Below are positions 40,871 through 49,796 of a DNA stretch of 64,000 nucleotides, one piece after another. Location: the NCBI RefSeq assembly GCF_013385425.1, contig NZ_JACAQA010000002.1:426853-490852 (forward strand), read 5' to 3'. The stretch's first letter is position 1. Each line of letters starts with the position of its first letter. Below the pieces are notes generated by a model, which had not been told where the DNA came from, ran no database searches, and saw only the letters and a program-made list of their open reading frames with translations. This DNA is from Pseudomonas gingeri (GTDB taxonomy: Bacteria > Pseudomonadota > Gammaproteobacteria > Pseudomonadales > Pseudomonadaceae). Made by a program: the position numbers and the translations under genes.

Positions 40871-42100
40871 TCAGCCGGCCGCGTGTTCGACCAACCGCAC
40901 CAGGCGCTGCGCGCTGCCAAAGGCCAGGGTCATGCCCAGTGCGCCATGCCCGGTGTTGAGATACAGGTTACTGCCTGCACGGTGTTCAAGCACAGGCCTG
41001 CCGGTGGGCGTCGCCGGCCGCCAGCCGCTCCAGGGCTGACAATCGTCGACGTTCCAGCCTTCACCAAAGAGCGCCTCGGTCGAGGCTTGCAACTGCTCGA
41101 TCCGCGCCGCCGGAATCGACGCATCCATACCACACAACTCCACCATCCCCGCCACCCGCAGGCGGTCGCCGATCCGGGCGAACACGGTCTTGCGGCGCAT
41201 ATCGGTGATGCTGACCGTCGGTGCCCGGGTGTGCTCGGTAATCGGCAGGGTAATGCTGTAGCCCTTGAGTGGATAGACCGGCAGACGGCTGCCCAATTGC
41301 GCCAGCAAGCCGGTGCTGTAGGCGCCTGCCGCCAGGACCACCGCCTCGCTGTGCAACACTTCGGTCCCTTTATGGGCATGTCTCAGGTTCAGCGCGCTGA
41401 TTCGCTCACCACGGCGCTGAAAACCTTCGAGCTTGCGGTCGAACAACAGCTGTACGCCCTCGCCTGCCAGTAACCGGGCCATTTCGCGACACAGCTTGAG
41501 GCCATCCACCGCGCACTCACTGTCAGTATGAATGGCGCCGTGAAAAGCGGACCGGTAACCGGCCAACGCCGGCTCGATCGCCACCGCCTCACTGGCGCTG
41601 AGCACCTGCTGTCGCGAGCCCAGGCCCGCCTGGAAACGGACCTGACGCTGCGCCTTGTCCAGCCCTTCGGCGTCCGGGTACAGCACCAGCTTGCCGGTGC
41701 GGGTGAAATCGCAGTCCAGATGCTGCTCCTGCATAAACCCATCCAGGGCTTGGCGACTCTCGCTTGCCAGTGCCAGCAACTCCACCGTGGTCTGGCGTGA
41801 CACCGACGTCCGGCAAGCCGCCAGAAATTCCATGCACCAGCGCCATTGCTCCGGGCTCCATTGCGGGGTGAAGCGCAACGGCCCGCTACGGTCGAGCAAC
41901 AGTTTCGGAATCCCCGGCAACAGCGACGGATCGGCCAGCGGCTGCACATAGCTGTAGCTCAACTGCGCGCCGTTGCCACCCACCGCGCCCATGCCGGGAC
42001 CGGACGCCTGGTCGATCACCGTGACGCGATGCCCGGCCCGGTGCAGGAACCAGGCACTGCTCAGCCCGACGATCCCCGCGCCCACCACGCAAATCTCCAT
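40871..42100 (-). CDS. DadA-like D-amino-acid dehydrogenase
   Basis: 409-residue DAO-superfamily flavoenzyme. Seen: dinucleotide motif EICVVGAGIVGLSSAWFLHRAGHRVTVID at the N-terminus, GMGAVGGNGAQLSYSYVQPLADPS (typical of DadA), and a C-terminal PTGRPVLEHRAGSNLYLNTGHGALGMTLAFGSA. It oxidises D-amino acids or related amines to keto acids, feeding electrons to the membrane quinone pool. Its ATG overlaps the amidase stop (TAATG), so the two are coupled. Substrate inferred only. Confidence 0.88.
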   Translation of the reverse strand: MEICVVGAGIVGLSSAWFLHRAGHRVTVIDQASGPGMGAVGGNGAQLSYSYVQPLADPSLLPGIPKLLLDRSGPLRFTPQWSPEQWRWCMEFLAACRTSVSRQTTVELLALASESRQALDGFMQEQHLDCDFTRTGKLVLYPDAEGLDKAQRQVRFQAGLGSRQQVLSASEAVAIEPALAGYRSAFHGAIHTDSECAVDGLKLCREMARLLAGEGVQLLFDRKLEGFQRRGERISALNLRHAHKGTEVLHSEAVVLAAGAYSTGLLAQLGSRLPVYPLKGYSITLPITEHTRAPTVSITDMRRKTVFARIGDRLRVAGMVELCGMDASIPAARIEQLQASTEALFGEGWNVDDCQPWSGWRPATPTGRPVLEHRAGSNLYLNTGHGALGMTLAFGSAQRLVRLVEHAAG

Positions 42101-43524
42101 TACACCGCCTCCTTGTCCAGGGCCCAGCCGCTCGGCGTCAGTTGATGCCAGTCGGTCTGCTGCTGATAGGCATGACCGATGCGTAGGATCAGCGGCTCGG
42201 CGAACGCCTTGCCGACGATCTGCATCGACACCGGCATGCCCTGGCCGTCAAAACCCACCGGCAATGCCACCGAACACAGATTGAGCAGGTTGGCGAAACG
42301 CCCCAGCAGGGCCAGCGGCGTGCCGTACTCATCCACTTGATCCAGCGGCACACTGCCGACGGCATTGGTCGGGAACACACAGGCGTCGACATTCAGCATC
42401 GCCTCCTGCATGGCCTTGCGCGCGGCGCGGCGCTGATTGTGCAGATCGATATAGGCCGCCGAATCGATGGCCTTGCCGCTCAATACGCGACGCTGAACGT
42501 GGGGGTCGAAGCGCAGGTCGCTCTGTTCGAACAGCGCACCGAGACTGGCATAACCTTCGGCGCTCATCAGTCCGCCGGCCACCCGCATGCACAGTTCCAG
42601 CGAGCGTGGCAGCGGCTGTTCCACCAGATGCATGCCCAAGGCGACCAGTTGCTCCAGCCCACGATCGTAGGCCGCCAGGATATCGGGGGCAATGGCCGCG
42701 CGTTCGGCTTGAGGCAACACCCAGATTCTCATACCGGCCACCGGTTGATTGAGGCCCGCCGCAGCGCTGAAGATCGGCGCCTGCGCCGAGACCGGGTCCA
42801 GTGGGTCGGGGCCAAGCAAGGCATCGAGCATCCAGGCCGCATCCTCAACGGTGTGGGTGATCGGGCCTACCGAGTCCAGCGACGGACACAGTTCGATCAG
42901 CCCATGACGACTGATCAGCCCACGGGTAGTCTTCAATCCCACCAAGCCGCACATACCGGCGGGAATCCGCACCGATCCGCCGGTATCGGTGCCCAGGGCC
43001 GCACTGGCCAGGCCGCTGGCCACCGCCACCGCCGAGCCGCTGCTGGAACCGCCCGGCGCCCGATGGACTTCGCGGTCCCAGGGATTCCAGGGCGTGCCCA
43101 TCACCGCATTGGTGCCCCAGCCGCCGAAGGCGAACTCCACCGTGTGGGTCTTGCCCAGGATAATCGCCCCGGCCCGCTCCAGGCGCTGCACGGCGGTTGC
43201 CGTGAAGCGGGAGATGCGCGGACGCTGCGCCAACGAGCCACCGGTGATGGCCTGCCCGGCGATTTCAAACAGATCCTTGATCGCCACCGGAATGCCGTGC
43301 AACGGCCCGAGATCGACCCCGGCGGCACGCTGCTGGTCAGCAGCGATCGCCGCCCCCAGCGCACGCTGGGTGTACGCCTCGACATAGGCATTGAGCTGGC
43401 CGTTGAAGCGTTCGATACGGGCCAGTTGGCCGCGCACCAGGGCCTCGCTGGTCAGTCGGCCGCTGCGCAGCGCCTGCTGCAATTGGCCGATACTGTGGAA
43501 AGTGCTGTGATCCAGGGAATTCAT
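42100..43524 (-). CDS. Amidase-signature-family hydrolase
   Basis: 474-residue amidase of the Ser-cisSer-Lys class. Seen: the triad Lys in HGIPVAIKDLF (K83), the cis-Ser motif APGGSSSGSAVAVASGL (about S160-S161) and the nucleophile in GTDTGGSVRIPAG (S184). The family hydrolyses C-N bonds of amides, including hydrolysis of side-chain or substrate amides. In this operon it lies between the ABC transporter genes and a DadA-like enzyme, so the imported compound may be an amide whose released amine is then oxidised. That pathway is inferred. Confidence 0.88.
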   Translation of the reverse strand: MNSLDHSTFHSIGQLQQALRSGRLTSEALVRGQLARIERFNGQLNAYVEAYTQRALGAAIAADQQRAAGVDLGPLHGIPVAIKDLFEIAGQAITGGSLAQRPRISRFTATAVQRLERAGAIILGKTHTVEFAFGGWGTNAVMGTPWNPWDREVHRAPGGSSSGSAVAVASGLASAALGTDTGGSVRIPAGMCGLVGLKTTRGLISRHGLIELCPSLDSVGPITHTVEDAAWMLDALLGPDPLDPVSAQAPIFSAAAGLNQPVAGMRIWVLPQAERAAIAPDILAAYDRGLEQLVALGMHLVEQPLPRSLELCMRVAGGLMSAEGYASLGALFEQSDLRFDPHVQRRVLSGKAIDSAAYIDLHNQRRAARKAMQEAMLNVDACVFPTNAVGSVPLDQVDEYGTPLALLGRFANLLNLCSVALPVGFDGQGMPVSMQIVGKAFAEPLILRIGHAYQQQTDWHQLTPSGWALDKEAV

Positions 43525-43528
43525 CCAG

Positions 43529-44212
43529 TCAACCTCTCAGGCTTTTGCGGCCACGGGAAAAGCGCTTCTCAAGCACTCGCGACAGCAGGGAAAGCGGGAA
43601 CGCGATCACGAAATAGAACAGGCCGACCAACAGGAAGATGTGCATCGGCAGAAAGCTCTCCGAGGCAATCGCCCGGGCAGCCAGCATCAACTCATCGGTG
43701 GCGATCAGGGCACAGAGCGAACTGTCCTTGAGGATCGACACATAGGCGTTGAGCAATGGCGGCAACATCCCGCGAATCGCCTGGGGCAGGATCACCGCGG
43801 TGAACGCCTGGAACGGCGTCAGGCCGACGGCAATCGCCGACTCCCGCTGCCCCCGGTGCAGGGCATCAAGGCCGCCGCGCAGGATCTCGGCGATATAGGC
43901 ACTGCCCTGCAACCCCAGCCCGAGGATGCCGGCCTCGAAGCCGGACAAGGTCAGTCCCAGGCTCGGCAGGGAGAAATACAGCGCCAGCAACAAAGCCAAT
44001 AAAGGCAGCGCGCGCATGCCCTGGATGAAATACACCGCCGAGCGCCGCAGCCAGGCAAACGGGCTGCGCAAGGCCCAGGTCAGCAAGCTGCCGAGCAGCG
44101 CCGCCAGGGCAAAACCGCCCAGGGACAACTTCGCGGTGACCACCCCGCCTTGCAGCAGGCGCGCGGTCCAGTCGCTCCAGTACTCGGGGTATTGCGCAAG
44201 GAAACTGATCAT
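43529..44212 (-). CDS. ABC transporter permease, HisMQ type (second)
   Basis: 227-residue membrane component of a polar amino-acid uptake system. Five or so hydrophobic helices; the cytoplasmic EAA-like loop is GQRESAIAVGLTPFQAFTAVILPQAIRGMLPPLLN. ATG at 44212 overlaps the preceding stop (ATGA) and has GGGAG six bases before it; an extra five in-frame codons upstream are not needed. Paired with the other permease to form the channel. Confidence 0.9.
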   Translation of the reverse strand: MISFLAQYPEYWSDWTARLLQGGVVTAKLSLGGFALAALLGSLLTWALRSPFAWLRRSAVYFIQGMRALPLLALLLALYFSLPSLGLTLSGFEAGILGLGLQGSAYIAEILRGGLDALHRGQRESAIAVGLTPFQAFTAVILPQAIRGMLPPLLNAYVSILKDSSLCALIATDELMLAARAIASESFLPMHIFLLVGLFYFVIAFPLSLLSRVLEKRFSRGRKSLRG

Positions 44213-44865
44213 CGTGCGCTCCCCCAATGCCGTTCAAGACGGATAAAACCCAGGCCGATGGGCAGGATCATCGCGGCGTAGATGCACATCACCGCGAAGT
44301 AGATCAGCGAGGTCTGGAAGGTCGAAGTCACCAGGTTGCGTGCCAGGAACATGATTTCCGGCACGGCGATGGCCGAAGCGATGGAGGTGTCCTTGATCAA
44401 CTGCGTGACATAGTTGGCGAAGGCCGGCAGCGAACGGCGCAGCGACTGGGGCAAGAGGATGTTGGCCAATATCTGCATACGAGTCAGCCCGACCGCCAGA
44501 CCGGCCTCGTATTGCCCGACATGCAACGACTGCAGGCCGGCGCGAAAGATATCGCAGAGCACGGCACTGCCCACCAGGCTCAGGCCGACGATGGCCGCCA
44601 GCCACGCGGGCAGATTGATCCCCAGGTACGACAGGCCGAAGTAGATCAGGAACAAATGCGCCAGGGCCGGCACGTTGCGCATCCATTCGATAAAACAGGC
44701 AATGCCCGCCTGCACCAGTCGCGAACGGCTGAAGGTCAGCCACACCGCCAGCGCCAGGCCGCCGATACTGGCCAGCACCAGAGTGCAGAGGGCGATTTCC
44801 AGTGCCGTCAGGGCACCGCTCAACAGCAGGGGCAACAAGCCGAAAAAGGTCTGGAGGCTGCTCAT
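44209..44865 (-). CDS. ABC transporter permease, HisMQ type (first)
   Basis: 218-residue membrane permease. EAA-like loop GQYEAGLAVGLTRMQILANILLPQSLRRSLPAFANYV; helices at about 15-40, 60-80, 90-110 and 180-205. Its ATG follows the ATPase stop without a gap, and its stop overlaps the next permease. One channel half of a heterodimeric importer. Confidence 0.9.
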   Translation of the reverse strand: MSSLQTFFGLLPLLLSGALTALEIALCTLVLASIGGLALAVWLTFSRSRLVQAGIACFIEWMRNVPALAHLFLIYFGLSYLGINLPAWLAAIVGLSLVGSAVLCDIFRAGLQSLHVGQYEAGLAVGLTRMQILANILLPQSLRRSLPAFANYVTQLIKDTSIASAIAVPEIMFLARNLVTSTFQTSLIYFAVMCIYAAMILPIGLGFIRLERHWGSAR

Positions 44866-45654
44866 TCAAGCCTGCTCCATGGCCATGCGCCCGAGGAAGC
44901 TGCGGGTGCGCTCGTGGCTGGGCGTGTCGATCACCTGGGCGGAAGGCCCCTGCTCGACGATATGGCCGCCGTCCATAAAGATCACCCGGTCGGCCACATC
45001 GCGGGCAAAACGGACTTCGTGGGTGACCATGATCATGGTCCGGCCCTCTTCGGCCAGTTCGCGGATCACCGCCAGGACTTCGCCCACCAGTTCGGGGTCG
45101 AGGGCCGAGGTCGGCTCATCGAACAGGATCACCTTGGGTTGCTGCGCCAGGGCCCGGGCAATCGCTACCCGCTGCTGCTGCCCGCCGGACAACTGCTCGG
45201 GATAGGCATCGGCCTTGTGCCGCAGATGGACCTTCTCCAGCATGGCTTCGGCCAGTTCGTAAGCCTGCTTGCGCGGCATGCCTCGGGCCTTGATCGAACC
45301 CAGCGCGACATTGTCGCGTACGTTCAAGTGCGGCCAGAGGTAGAACAGCTGGAAGACCATGGCGATCTCCAGCCGCTGCGGGGCCATTTCCCGGTCACTC
45401 AGCAAACGCAGGCGCGAACCGTCCCGGGCTTGCCCGATCAGTTCATCGCCGAGCCAGATTTCGCCCTGGCTGGGCTTCTCCAGATAATTGATGCAGCGCA
45501 GGCAGGTCGATTTGCCGGAACCGCTCGGGCCGATCAGCGACAGGGTTTCCCCGGCCTTGAGCTCCAGGCTGATGCCCTTGAGCACCTCCAGGTCGCCATA
45601 ACTCTTGTACAGATCACACACGCGCAACAGCGCAGGTTCTACCAGGTTGGACAT
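44866..45654 (-). CDS. ABC transporter ATP-binding protein, polar amino acid type
   Basis: 262-residue ATPase. Walker A GPSGSGKST, Q-loop VFQLFYLWPHLNV (usually VFQxFNLFPH), signature LSGGQQQRVAIARAL, Walker B VILFDEPTSALD, and switch His in MVTHEVRF. The start is ATG at 45654 (MSNLVEP), after GGTGAGCAAG; a 20-codon basic upstream extension is not part of the family. Drives the two permeases. Confidence 0.93.
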   Translation of the reverse strand: MSNLVEPALLRVCDLYKSYGDLEVLKGISLELKAGETLSLIGPSGSGKSTCLRCINYLEKPSQGEIWLGDELIGQARDGSRLRLLSDREMAPQRLEIAMVFQLFYLWPHLNVRDNVALGSIKARGMPRKQAYELAEAMLEKVHLRHKADAYPEQLSGGQQQRVAIARALAQQPKVILFDEPTSALDPELVGEVLAVIRELAEEGRTMIMVTHEVRFARDVADRVIFMDGGHIVEQGPSAQVIDTPSHERTRSFLGRMAMEQA

Positions 45655-45720
45655 CTTGCTCACCCGCTTTTTCTCGGTCCGGCGCAGGGTCGACCACCTG
45701 ACCCTGCGCACCACGCTTTA

Positions 45721-46590
45721 TTATTGGCAGCCAGGCAGTTTCCAATCCGCCGGACGGTCGACGCTCAGGCGCAGGTCCTTGCCCTGGGGCATGAACCAGA
45801 CATCCTGGGTCAGGCCGTAGCGAGCGCCGATCTTGCGCATCTCGCAGGTTTTCCAGAGCGCCTCGATCTGCGCATTGACCGCCGCCAGCAACTGCGGATT
45901 GTCCTTGTTGAAACCGAACACCACCTGTCCCAACCCGGTCAGCAAGGGGAAATCCGGGTCGTTGTCGGTGAAGGCATTGAAATGCAGGTGCCACTGGGCA
46001 TTGCGCGAAATGGCGTACTGCATGACCGGCGGATCACCGATCACCGCGTCGATACGCCCGGCCAGCAGGTCACGCACAGCGGCGTCCGAGGTATCGTAGA
46101 GCGTCACTTGCAGCCCCGGGATCTTGCGCATTTCAGGAATGAAGGAGAAACCGGTGATGGTCCCGACCTTCTTGCCCTGCAGGTCCTTGAGGGTCTTCCA
46201 GTCGGTCTTGTCGGTCTGGGTGATGCCGTTCTTGAAATAATGGATCGGATCGCTCAGGGCCATGATTTTCGAGCGCTGCTCGGTCCAGCCCATGGTCCCG
46301 GCCATAACATCGACGCGGCGGGCCTGCACCGAGGCAATGGTCCCCGACCACTCCATCAGCGCCGGCTTGACCTTCATCCCGAGTTTCTCGGAAATTTGTT
46401 GAAGGATTTCACCGTCATAACCGACCATCTTGCTATCTTGATAACCAGTCCCCGGCATGTCACCGCTGAAGGCGATGGTCAGACTGCCCGGCTCCACGGT
46501 ATCCAGCGCGAACACCGGTCCCGCGGCCAGCAGGGACAGTATCAATCCGGCGCAGAGGCCGGTAAAGCGTTGCATGTCAGGCTTGTTCAT
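45721..46590 (-). CDS. Periplasmic substrate-binding protein, family 3
   Basis: 289-residue binding protein of the cluster. A signal peptide ends near GPVFA (about residue 28). Seen: LTIAFSGDMPGTGYQDSKMVGYDGEILQQISEKLGMKVKPALMEWSGTIASVQARRVDVMAGTMGWTEQRS, a form typical of amino-acid or opine binders. ATG at 46590 has GAGG eight bases before; three codons upstream (GTG) are left out. It is the first gene of a seven-gene operon (binding protein, ATPase, two permeases, amidase, oxidase, RidA). Confidence 0.9.
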   Translation of the reverse strand: MNKPDMQRFTGLCAGLILSLLAAGPVFALDTVEPGSLTIAFSGDMPGTGYQDSKMVGYDGEILQQISEKLGMKVKPALMEWSGTIASVQARRVDVMAGTMGWTEQRSKIMALSDPIHYFKNGITQTDKTDWKTLKDLQGKKVGTITGFSFIPEMRKIPGLQVTLYDTSDAAVRDLLAGRIDAVIGDPPVMQYAISRNAQWHLHFNAFTDNDPDFPLLTGLGQVVFGFNKDNPQLLAAVNAQIEALWKTCEMRKIGARYGLTQDVWFMPQGKDLRLSVDRPADWKLPGCQ

Positions 46591-46689
46591 CGTGTGCACC
46601 TCGTTGGTTTTCTTATTGAACGACAGGATGTTGGGCAGGCCTCCATCCTAGGGCCGAGGGCACATAAATCAGTTGGATGCTTTGCACGA

Positions 46690-47778
46690 ATGATTGAATA
46701 TTTGCGACATCTGCATGAAACCGCGAACGAGGCCGGCGAGCCGAGCCTGGTGGCGCGCCTCGACCAGCAACCGGCACCCGCCCCACACAAGCGCCGCGGA
46801 ACGGCGGAACTGTCGGTGGGCATCGTGCTCTGGCCGCGTTTTCCGTTGCTGTCCTTGTCCGGGCTGACCGATGCCCTGCGCCACGCCGCCGACACCGGCG
46901 ACCAGAGCCGGCCGATCCGTTGCGAATGGAAGGTGCTGGGCACGCCGGGGCAACGCGTCGCCTCCAGCGGTGGACTGGACGTGCCGATCGACAGCGAAAT
47001 GGGCGACCCGCAACGCTTCGACTACATCGTGGTGATCGGCGGCCTGCTGGACTCGTTGGCCGATGTGCCGAAAAGCTACCCGGCGTTCCTGCACCAGGCC
47101 GCGGCGGCCGGCGTGCCCTTGATCGGCTTGTGCACCGGCAGCTTCGTCCTGGCCCGTCACGGGCTGATGGATGGCCACACCGCCTGCGTGCACGCCTACC
47201 ATGCCGATGACTGGAAACGCCTGTTCCCGACCCTGCGGTTTATCACCCACAACGACTTCCTGATCGACAAGGACCGCATCACCTGTGCCGGCGGTGTGTC
47301 GGTGATCGAGCTGGCGGTGCATCTGATCGGCATGCACTGCGGCCCGGACCGCGCCGGCAAGGTGGTGCACCAGATGACCGTGGCCAAGAGCGGCACCGGC
47401 AGCTTTCTCGACCGACGCAAGGCCCTGGGTTATGCCAGCTCGTCCAACCGGCGTTTGCACGAGGCGGTGATGCTGATGGAAAAACACATGGCCGAACCGC
47501 TGGAAATCGAGGCCATCGCCCATTGGGTCGGCACCAGCAAGCGCCAGCTGGAACGGTTGTTCATGGCGGAAACCGATACCAGCCCGGCGCAGTTCTATCG
47601 CCAGGTGCGGCTCCGCTTCGGGCGCTGGCTGCTGGTCAGCTCGGATCGACAGATCGGCGAAATCGCCTTTGAATGCGGCTTTGCCGACGCGCCGCATTTC
47701 ATCCGGCATTTCCAGAGCCTGTTCGGCCTGTCACCGGGCAAATTGCGCAAGGAGTTGCTGAAGCACGCCGGTCCGTGA
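46690..47778 (+). CDS. GlxA-type AraC regulator (DJ-1/PfpI + HTH)
   Basis: 362-residue regulator. An N-terminal DJ-1/PfpI-like domain (GTAELSVGIVLWPRFPLLSLSGLTDALR; FDYIVVIGG; GLCTGSFVLARHGLMDG with the conserved Cys) joins to a C-terminal AraC helix-turn-helix (LEIEAIAHWVGTSKRQLERLF; IGEIAFECGFADAPHFIRHFQSLFG). It is divergent from the transporter-amidase operon with a 99-base gap, so it most likely controls that operon. The ATG at 46690 lacks a strong ribosome site; the frame stays open far upstream only because it shadows the ABC genes. Confidence 0.88.
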   Translation: MIEYLRHLHETANEAGEPSLVARLDQQPAPAPHKRRGTAELSVGIVLWPRFPLLSLSGLTDALRHAADTGDQSRPIRCEWKVLGTPGQRVASSGGLDVPIDSEMGDPQRFDYIVVIGGLLDSLADVPKSYPAFLHQAAAAGVPLIGLCTGSFVLARHGLMDGHTACVHAYHADDWKRLFPTLRFITHNDFLIDKDRITCAGGVSVIELAVHLIGMHCGPDRAGKVVHQMTVAKSGTGSFLDRRKALGYASSSNRRLHEAVMLMEKHMAEPLEIEAIAHWVGTSKRQLERLFMAETDTSPAQFYRQVRLRFGRWLLVSSDRQIGEIAFECGFADAPHFIRHFQSLFGLSPGKLRKELLKHAGP

Positions 47779-47805
47779 TCGGTGTGAAGACCGCTCAGTT
47801 GAATA

Positions 47806-48123
47806 TCACGCCAACCACCAGCGCAGCAGAAAAAAGAACGCCATGCTCAGCAACATGCTGAGCAAGGTATTGCGGGTGTAGAGCACCAGGCCGATGGCCA
47901 CCAGCGAACTGAGCAGGTACGGATTGTCATACTGCAGGTTCAACTGGTGATCGGGCATGAACACGATCGGCCCGCAGATCGCCGTGAGCATGCCCGGCAC
48001 GGCAAAGCCGAGGAACTGCCGGGCATTGCTGCTCAGGCGCACCGGCAAGCGGGGTTCGAGAAACACGTAACGGTTGAGGAACACCAGCAGCCCCATCCCG
48101 AAAATCACTGCCCAGACGATCAT
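47806..48123 (-). CDS. azlD: AzlD-family branched-chain amino acid exporter subunit
   Basis: 105-residue small membrane protein with three to four helices (VWAVIFGMGLLVFLNRYVFL; FLGFAVPGMLTAICGPIVF; LLSSLVAIGLVLYTRNTLLSMLLSMAFFFLL). AzlD works with AzlC to export branched-chain amino acids. Its ATG overlaps the azlC stop (ATGA). Confidence 0.88.
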   Translation of the reverse strand: MIVWAVIFGMGLLVFLNRYVFLEPRLPVRLSSNARQFLGFAVPGMLTAICGPIVFMPDHQLNLQYDNPYLLSSLVAIGLVLYTRNTLLSMLLSMAFFFLLRWWLA

Positions 48124-48818
48124 TCGTGCCCCCGATACAGCTTGTTGCAGAGAAATCCTGCCGTCATTCCCGCCAGCCCCGACAACACCAGGGCCGAACC
48201 CAACTGCCAGTAGCTGAACAGCACCGAACAGAACAACGACACCGCCACACAGACCACGGTCGGCACATTGCGTACCACCGGGGTGATCAAGGCGATAAAG
48301 GTCGCCGCGATGGAGAAATCCAGCCCCAGATGCTCAAGACCGGGAATGCTGCGGCCCAGCACGATCCCCGCCAGGGTGAACAGGTTCCAGGCGATATAGA
48401 ACGTCAACCCCACGCCCAGCGCATACCAGCGGTTGAACTGTTGCTTGTCGTGCTGGCTGGTCAAGGCAAAGAGCTCGTCGGTCAGCAGGAAGCCCAGGCC
48501 GACCCGCCAGCGGCCGGACAACGGGGAAATCACCGAGCGCATGCTCATGCCATACAACAGGTGTTGCGAGGTCAGCAGCGCGGTGGTGAGCAGGATCGAG
48601 AAAATCCCCGCGCCGCCCTTGAGCATGCCGATCGCCACCAGTTGCGCGGCACCGGCAAATACGATGCTGGACAAGCCCTGGCCTTGCAGCGGCGTCAGGT
48701 TGGCCTCGATGGCCATGGAACCGGCCAGCAATCCCCAGGGCGCGGTCGCCAGGGACAGCGGCATGATGGCCACGGCACCGCGCAGGAAAGCGGTGCGAGG
48801 TAACAGATGATCGGACAT
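48120..48818 (-). CDS. azlC: AzlC-family branched-chain amino acid exporter
   Basis: 232-residue inner-membrane protein with about six helices. Family features: FLRGAVAIMPLSLATAPWGLLAG at the start, LSSIVFAGAAQLVAIGML, and GFLLTDELFAL. Start is placed at ATG 48818 (MSDHLL), because the longer frame to 48890 adds an unrelated Cys-rich extension. Forms an export pair with AzlD. Confidence 0.9.
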   Translation of the reverse strand: MSDHLLPRTAFLRGAVAIMPLSLATAPWGLLAGSMAIEANLTPLQGQGLSSIVFAGAAQLVAIGMLKGGAGIFSILLTTALLTSQHLLYGMSMRSVISPLSGRWRVGLGFLLTDELFALTSQHDKQQFNRWYALGVGLTFYIAWNLFTLAGIVLGRSIPGLEHLGLDFSIAATFIALITPVVRNVPTVVCVAVSLFCSVLFSYWQLGSALVLSGLAGMTAGFLCNKLYRGHE

Positions 48819-48946
48819 AAGACTCGGGCACACAGAAAAAGACGCCGACTTTGCCAGCCCGCCGCACGCCTGTCTTGAACATTTGTGCACAAACGGGCAC
48901 TTGAGCAGCGTGTCGAATCAAGCGCCGCCCAGGTATCCCGGAGCAA

Positions 48947-49603
48947 TCAGCGAATCGGCGGCACGCGCACCGGCCCTTGTCGGCATTGATTCCTGACGCC
49001 CTTGCCGCACTCGCCGAAGCCCAGGTCCTTGGTCAGGCACACACGCACCTCGGCCAGTTCCGGTCCGCTGCAACGCACCGTCACCCCACCCTCCGGCATC
49101 CCCGGATTGCTCTGGCGGAACAGTTGGAGGATCTGGTCGGCGGAGTATTCCCGCGGCGTCGTCGAAGGTTGCAGGGCGGGTGGAACCACCACTGTCCCCA
49201 GCGCCTTGTCGGCCGCATTCAGGTAGCCAGAGGCGCCCAGGCCACTGCAGGTACCGTGCTTGTCCCACTCATGCTCCAGCAGTTTGCCCGAGGGAAACAG
49301 GGTGAGGCCCTTTTGCCGCTCCTGCTGCGTCAAGGGTGTCAGTGGCGGGCAGGATTGTGGCCAGCCGCCCTTGGCATACTGCGGCCACAAGCCATGGAGC
49401 ACAAAACCATAACCCTTGCCGCTGCACTGCTGATCCTTGGCATGAGTCAGGCAGAAGGTCGGCGACCAGGACAAGGTCAGCAGGTAGTAATCGAAGACCC
49501 CCGCCACCGACTCCGTCTGCTGCCTCGATTGCCGGGCTTCGCTGAGACTTGCATGGCCCATCGTCAGGGCGATGAACAAGACGACTACAGAAGATAATTT
49601 CAT
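48947..49603 (-). CDS. Secreted ribonuclease T2 family enzyme
   Basis: 218-residue periplasmic or secreted RNase. Signal peptide ends around HASLSEA (residue 22). Conserved active-site segments: CAS I FVLHGLWPQ (H70) and CAS II LEHEWDKHGTC (E112, H116), with paired Cys. The enzyme cleaves RNA through 2',3'-cyclic phosphate intermediates. ATG at 49603 follows AGGA by six to seven bases. RNase I-like enzymes in Gram-negatives act on imported or released RNA. Confidence 0.92.
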   Translation of the reverse strand: MKLSSVVVLFIALTMGHASLSEARQSRQQTESVAGVFDYYLLTLSWSPTFCLTHAKDQQCSGKGYGFVLHGLWPQYAKGGWPQSCPPLTPLTQQERQKGLTLFPSGKLLEHEWDKHGTCSGLGASGYLNAADKALGTVVVPPALQPSTTPREYSADQILQLFRQSNPGMPEGGVTVRCSGPELAEVRVCLTKDLGFGECGKGVRNQCRQGPVRVPPIR

Positions 49604-49796
49604 TGGTTTTCCTATCCCATCGGGCGCCATCATGGCGCTCAAAACATCGTAACCATAGCGTCAGATCAAGGTCTGCCTTGAACAATAACTGTTAAATGTC
49701 ACTGCAAAACAGTAACATTCAGCACTTTTTTCCAGGCTTTGCCGCGCCGTCCCGGCGCACGCCGCACTTGACGTAGTCGCTCTAGGAGCAGGTTTC

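Noticed and set aside
44227..46689. The plus-strand frame that runs open for ~820 codons before the GlxA regulator.
   Set aside because: It is antisense to the ABC transporter genes; the homologous protein starts only at 46690.
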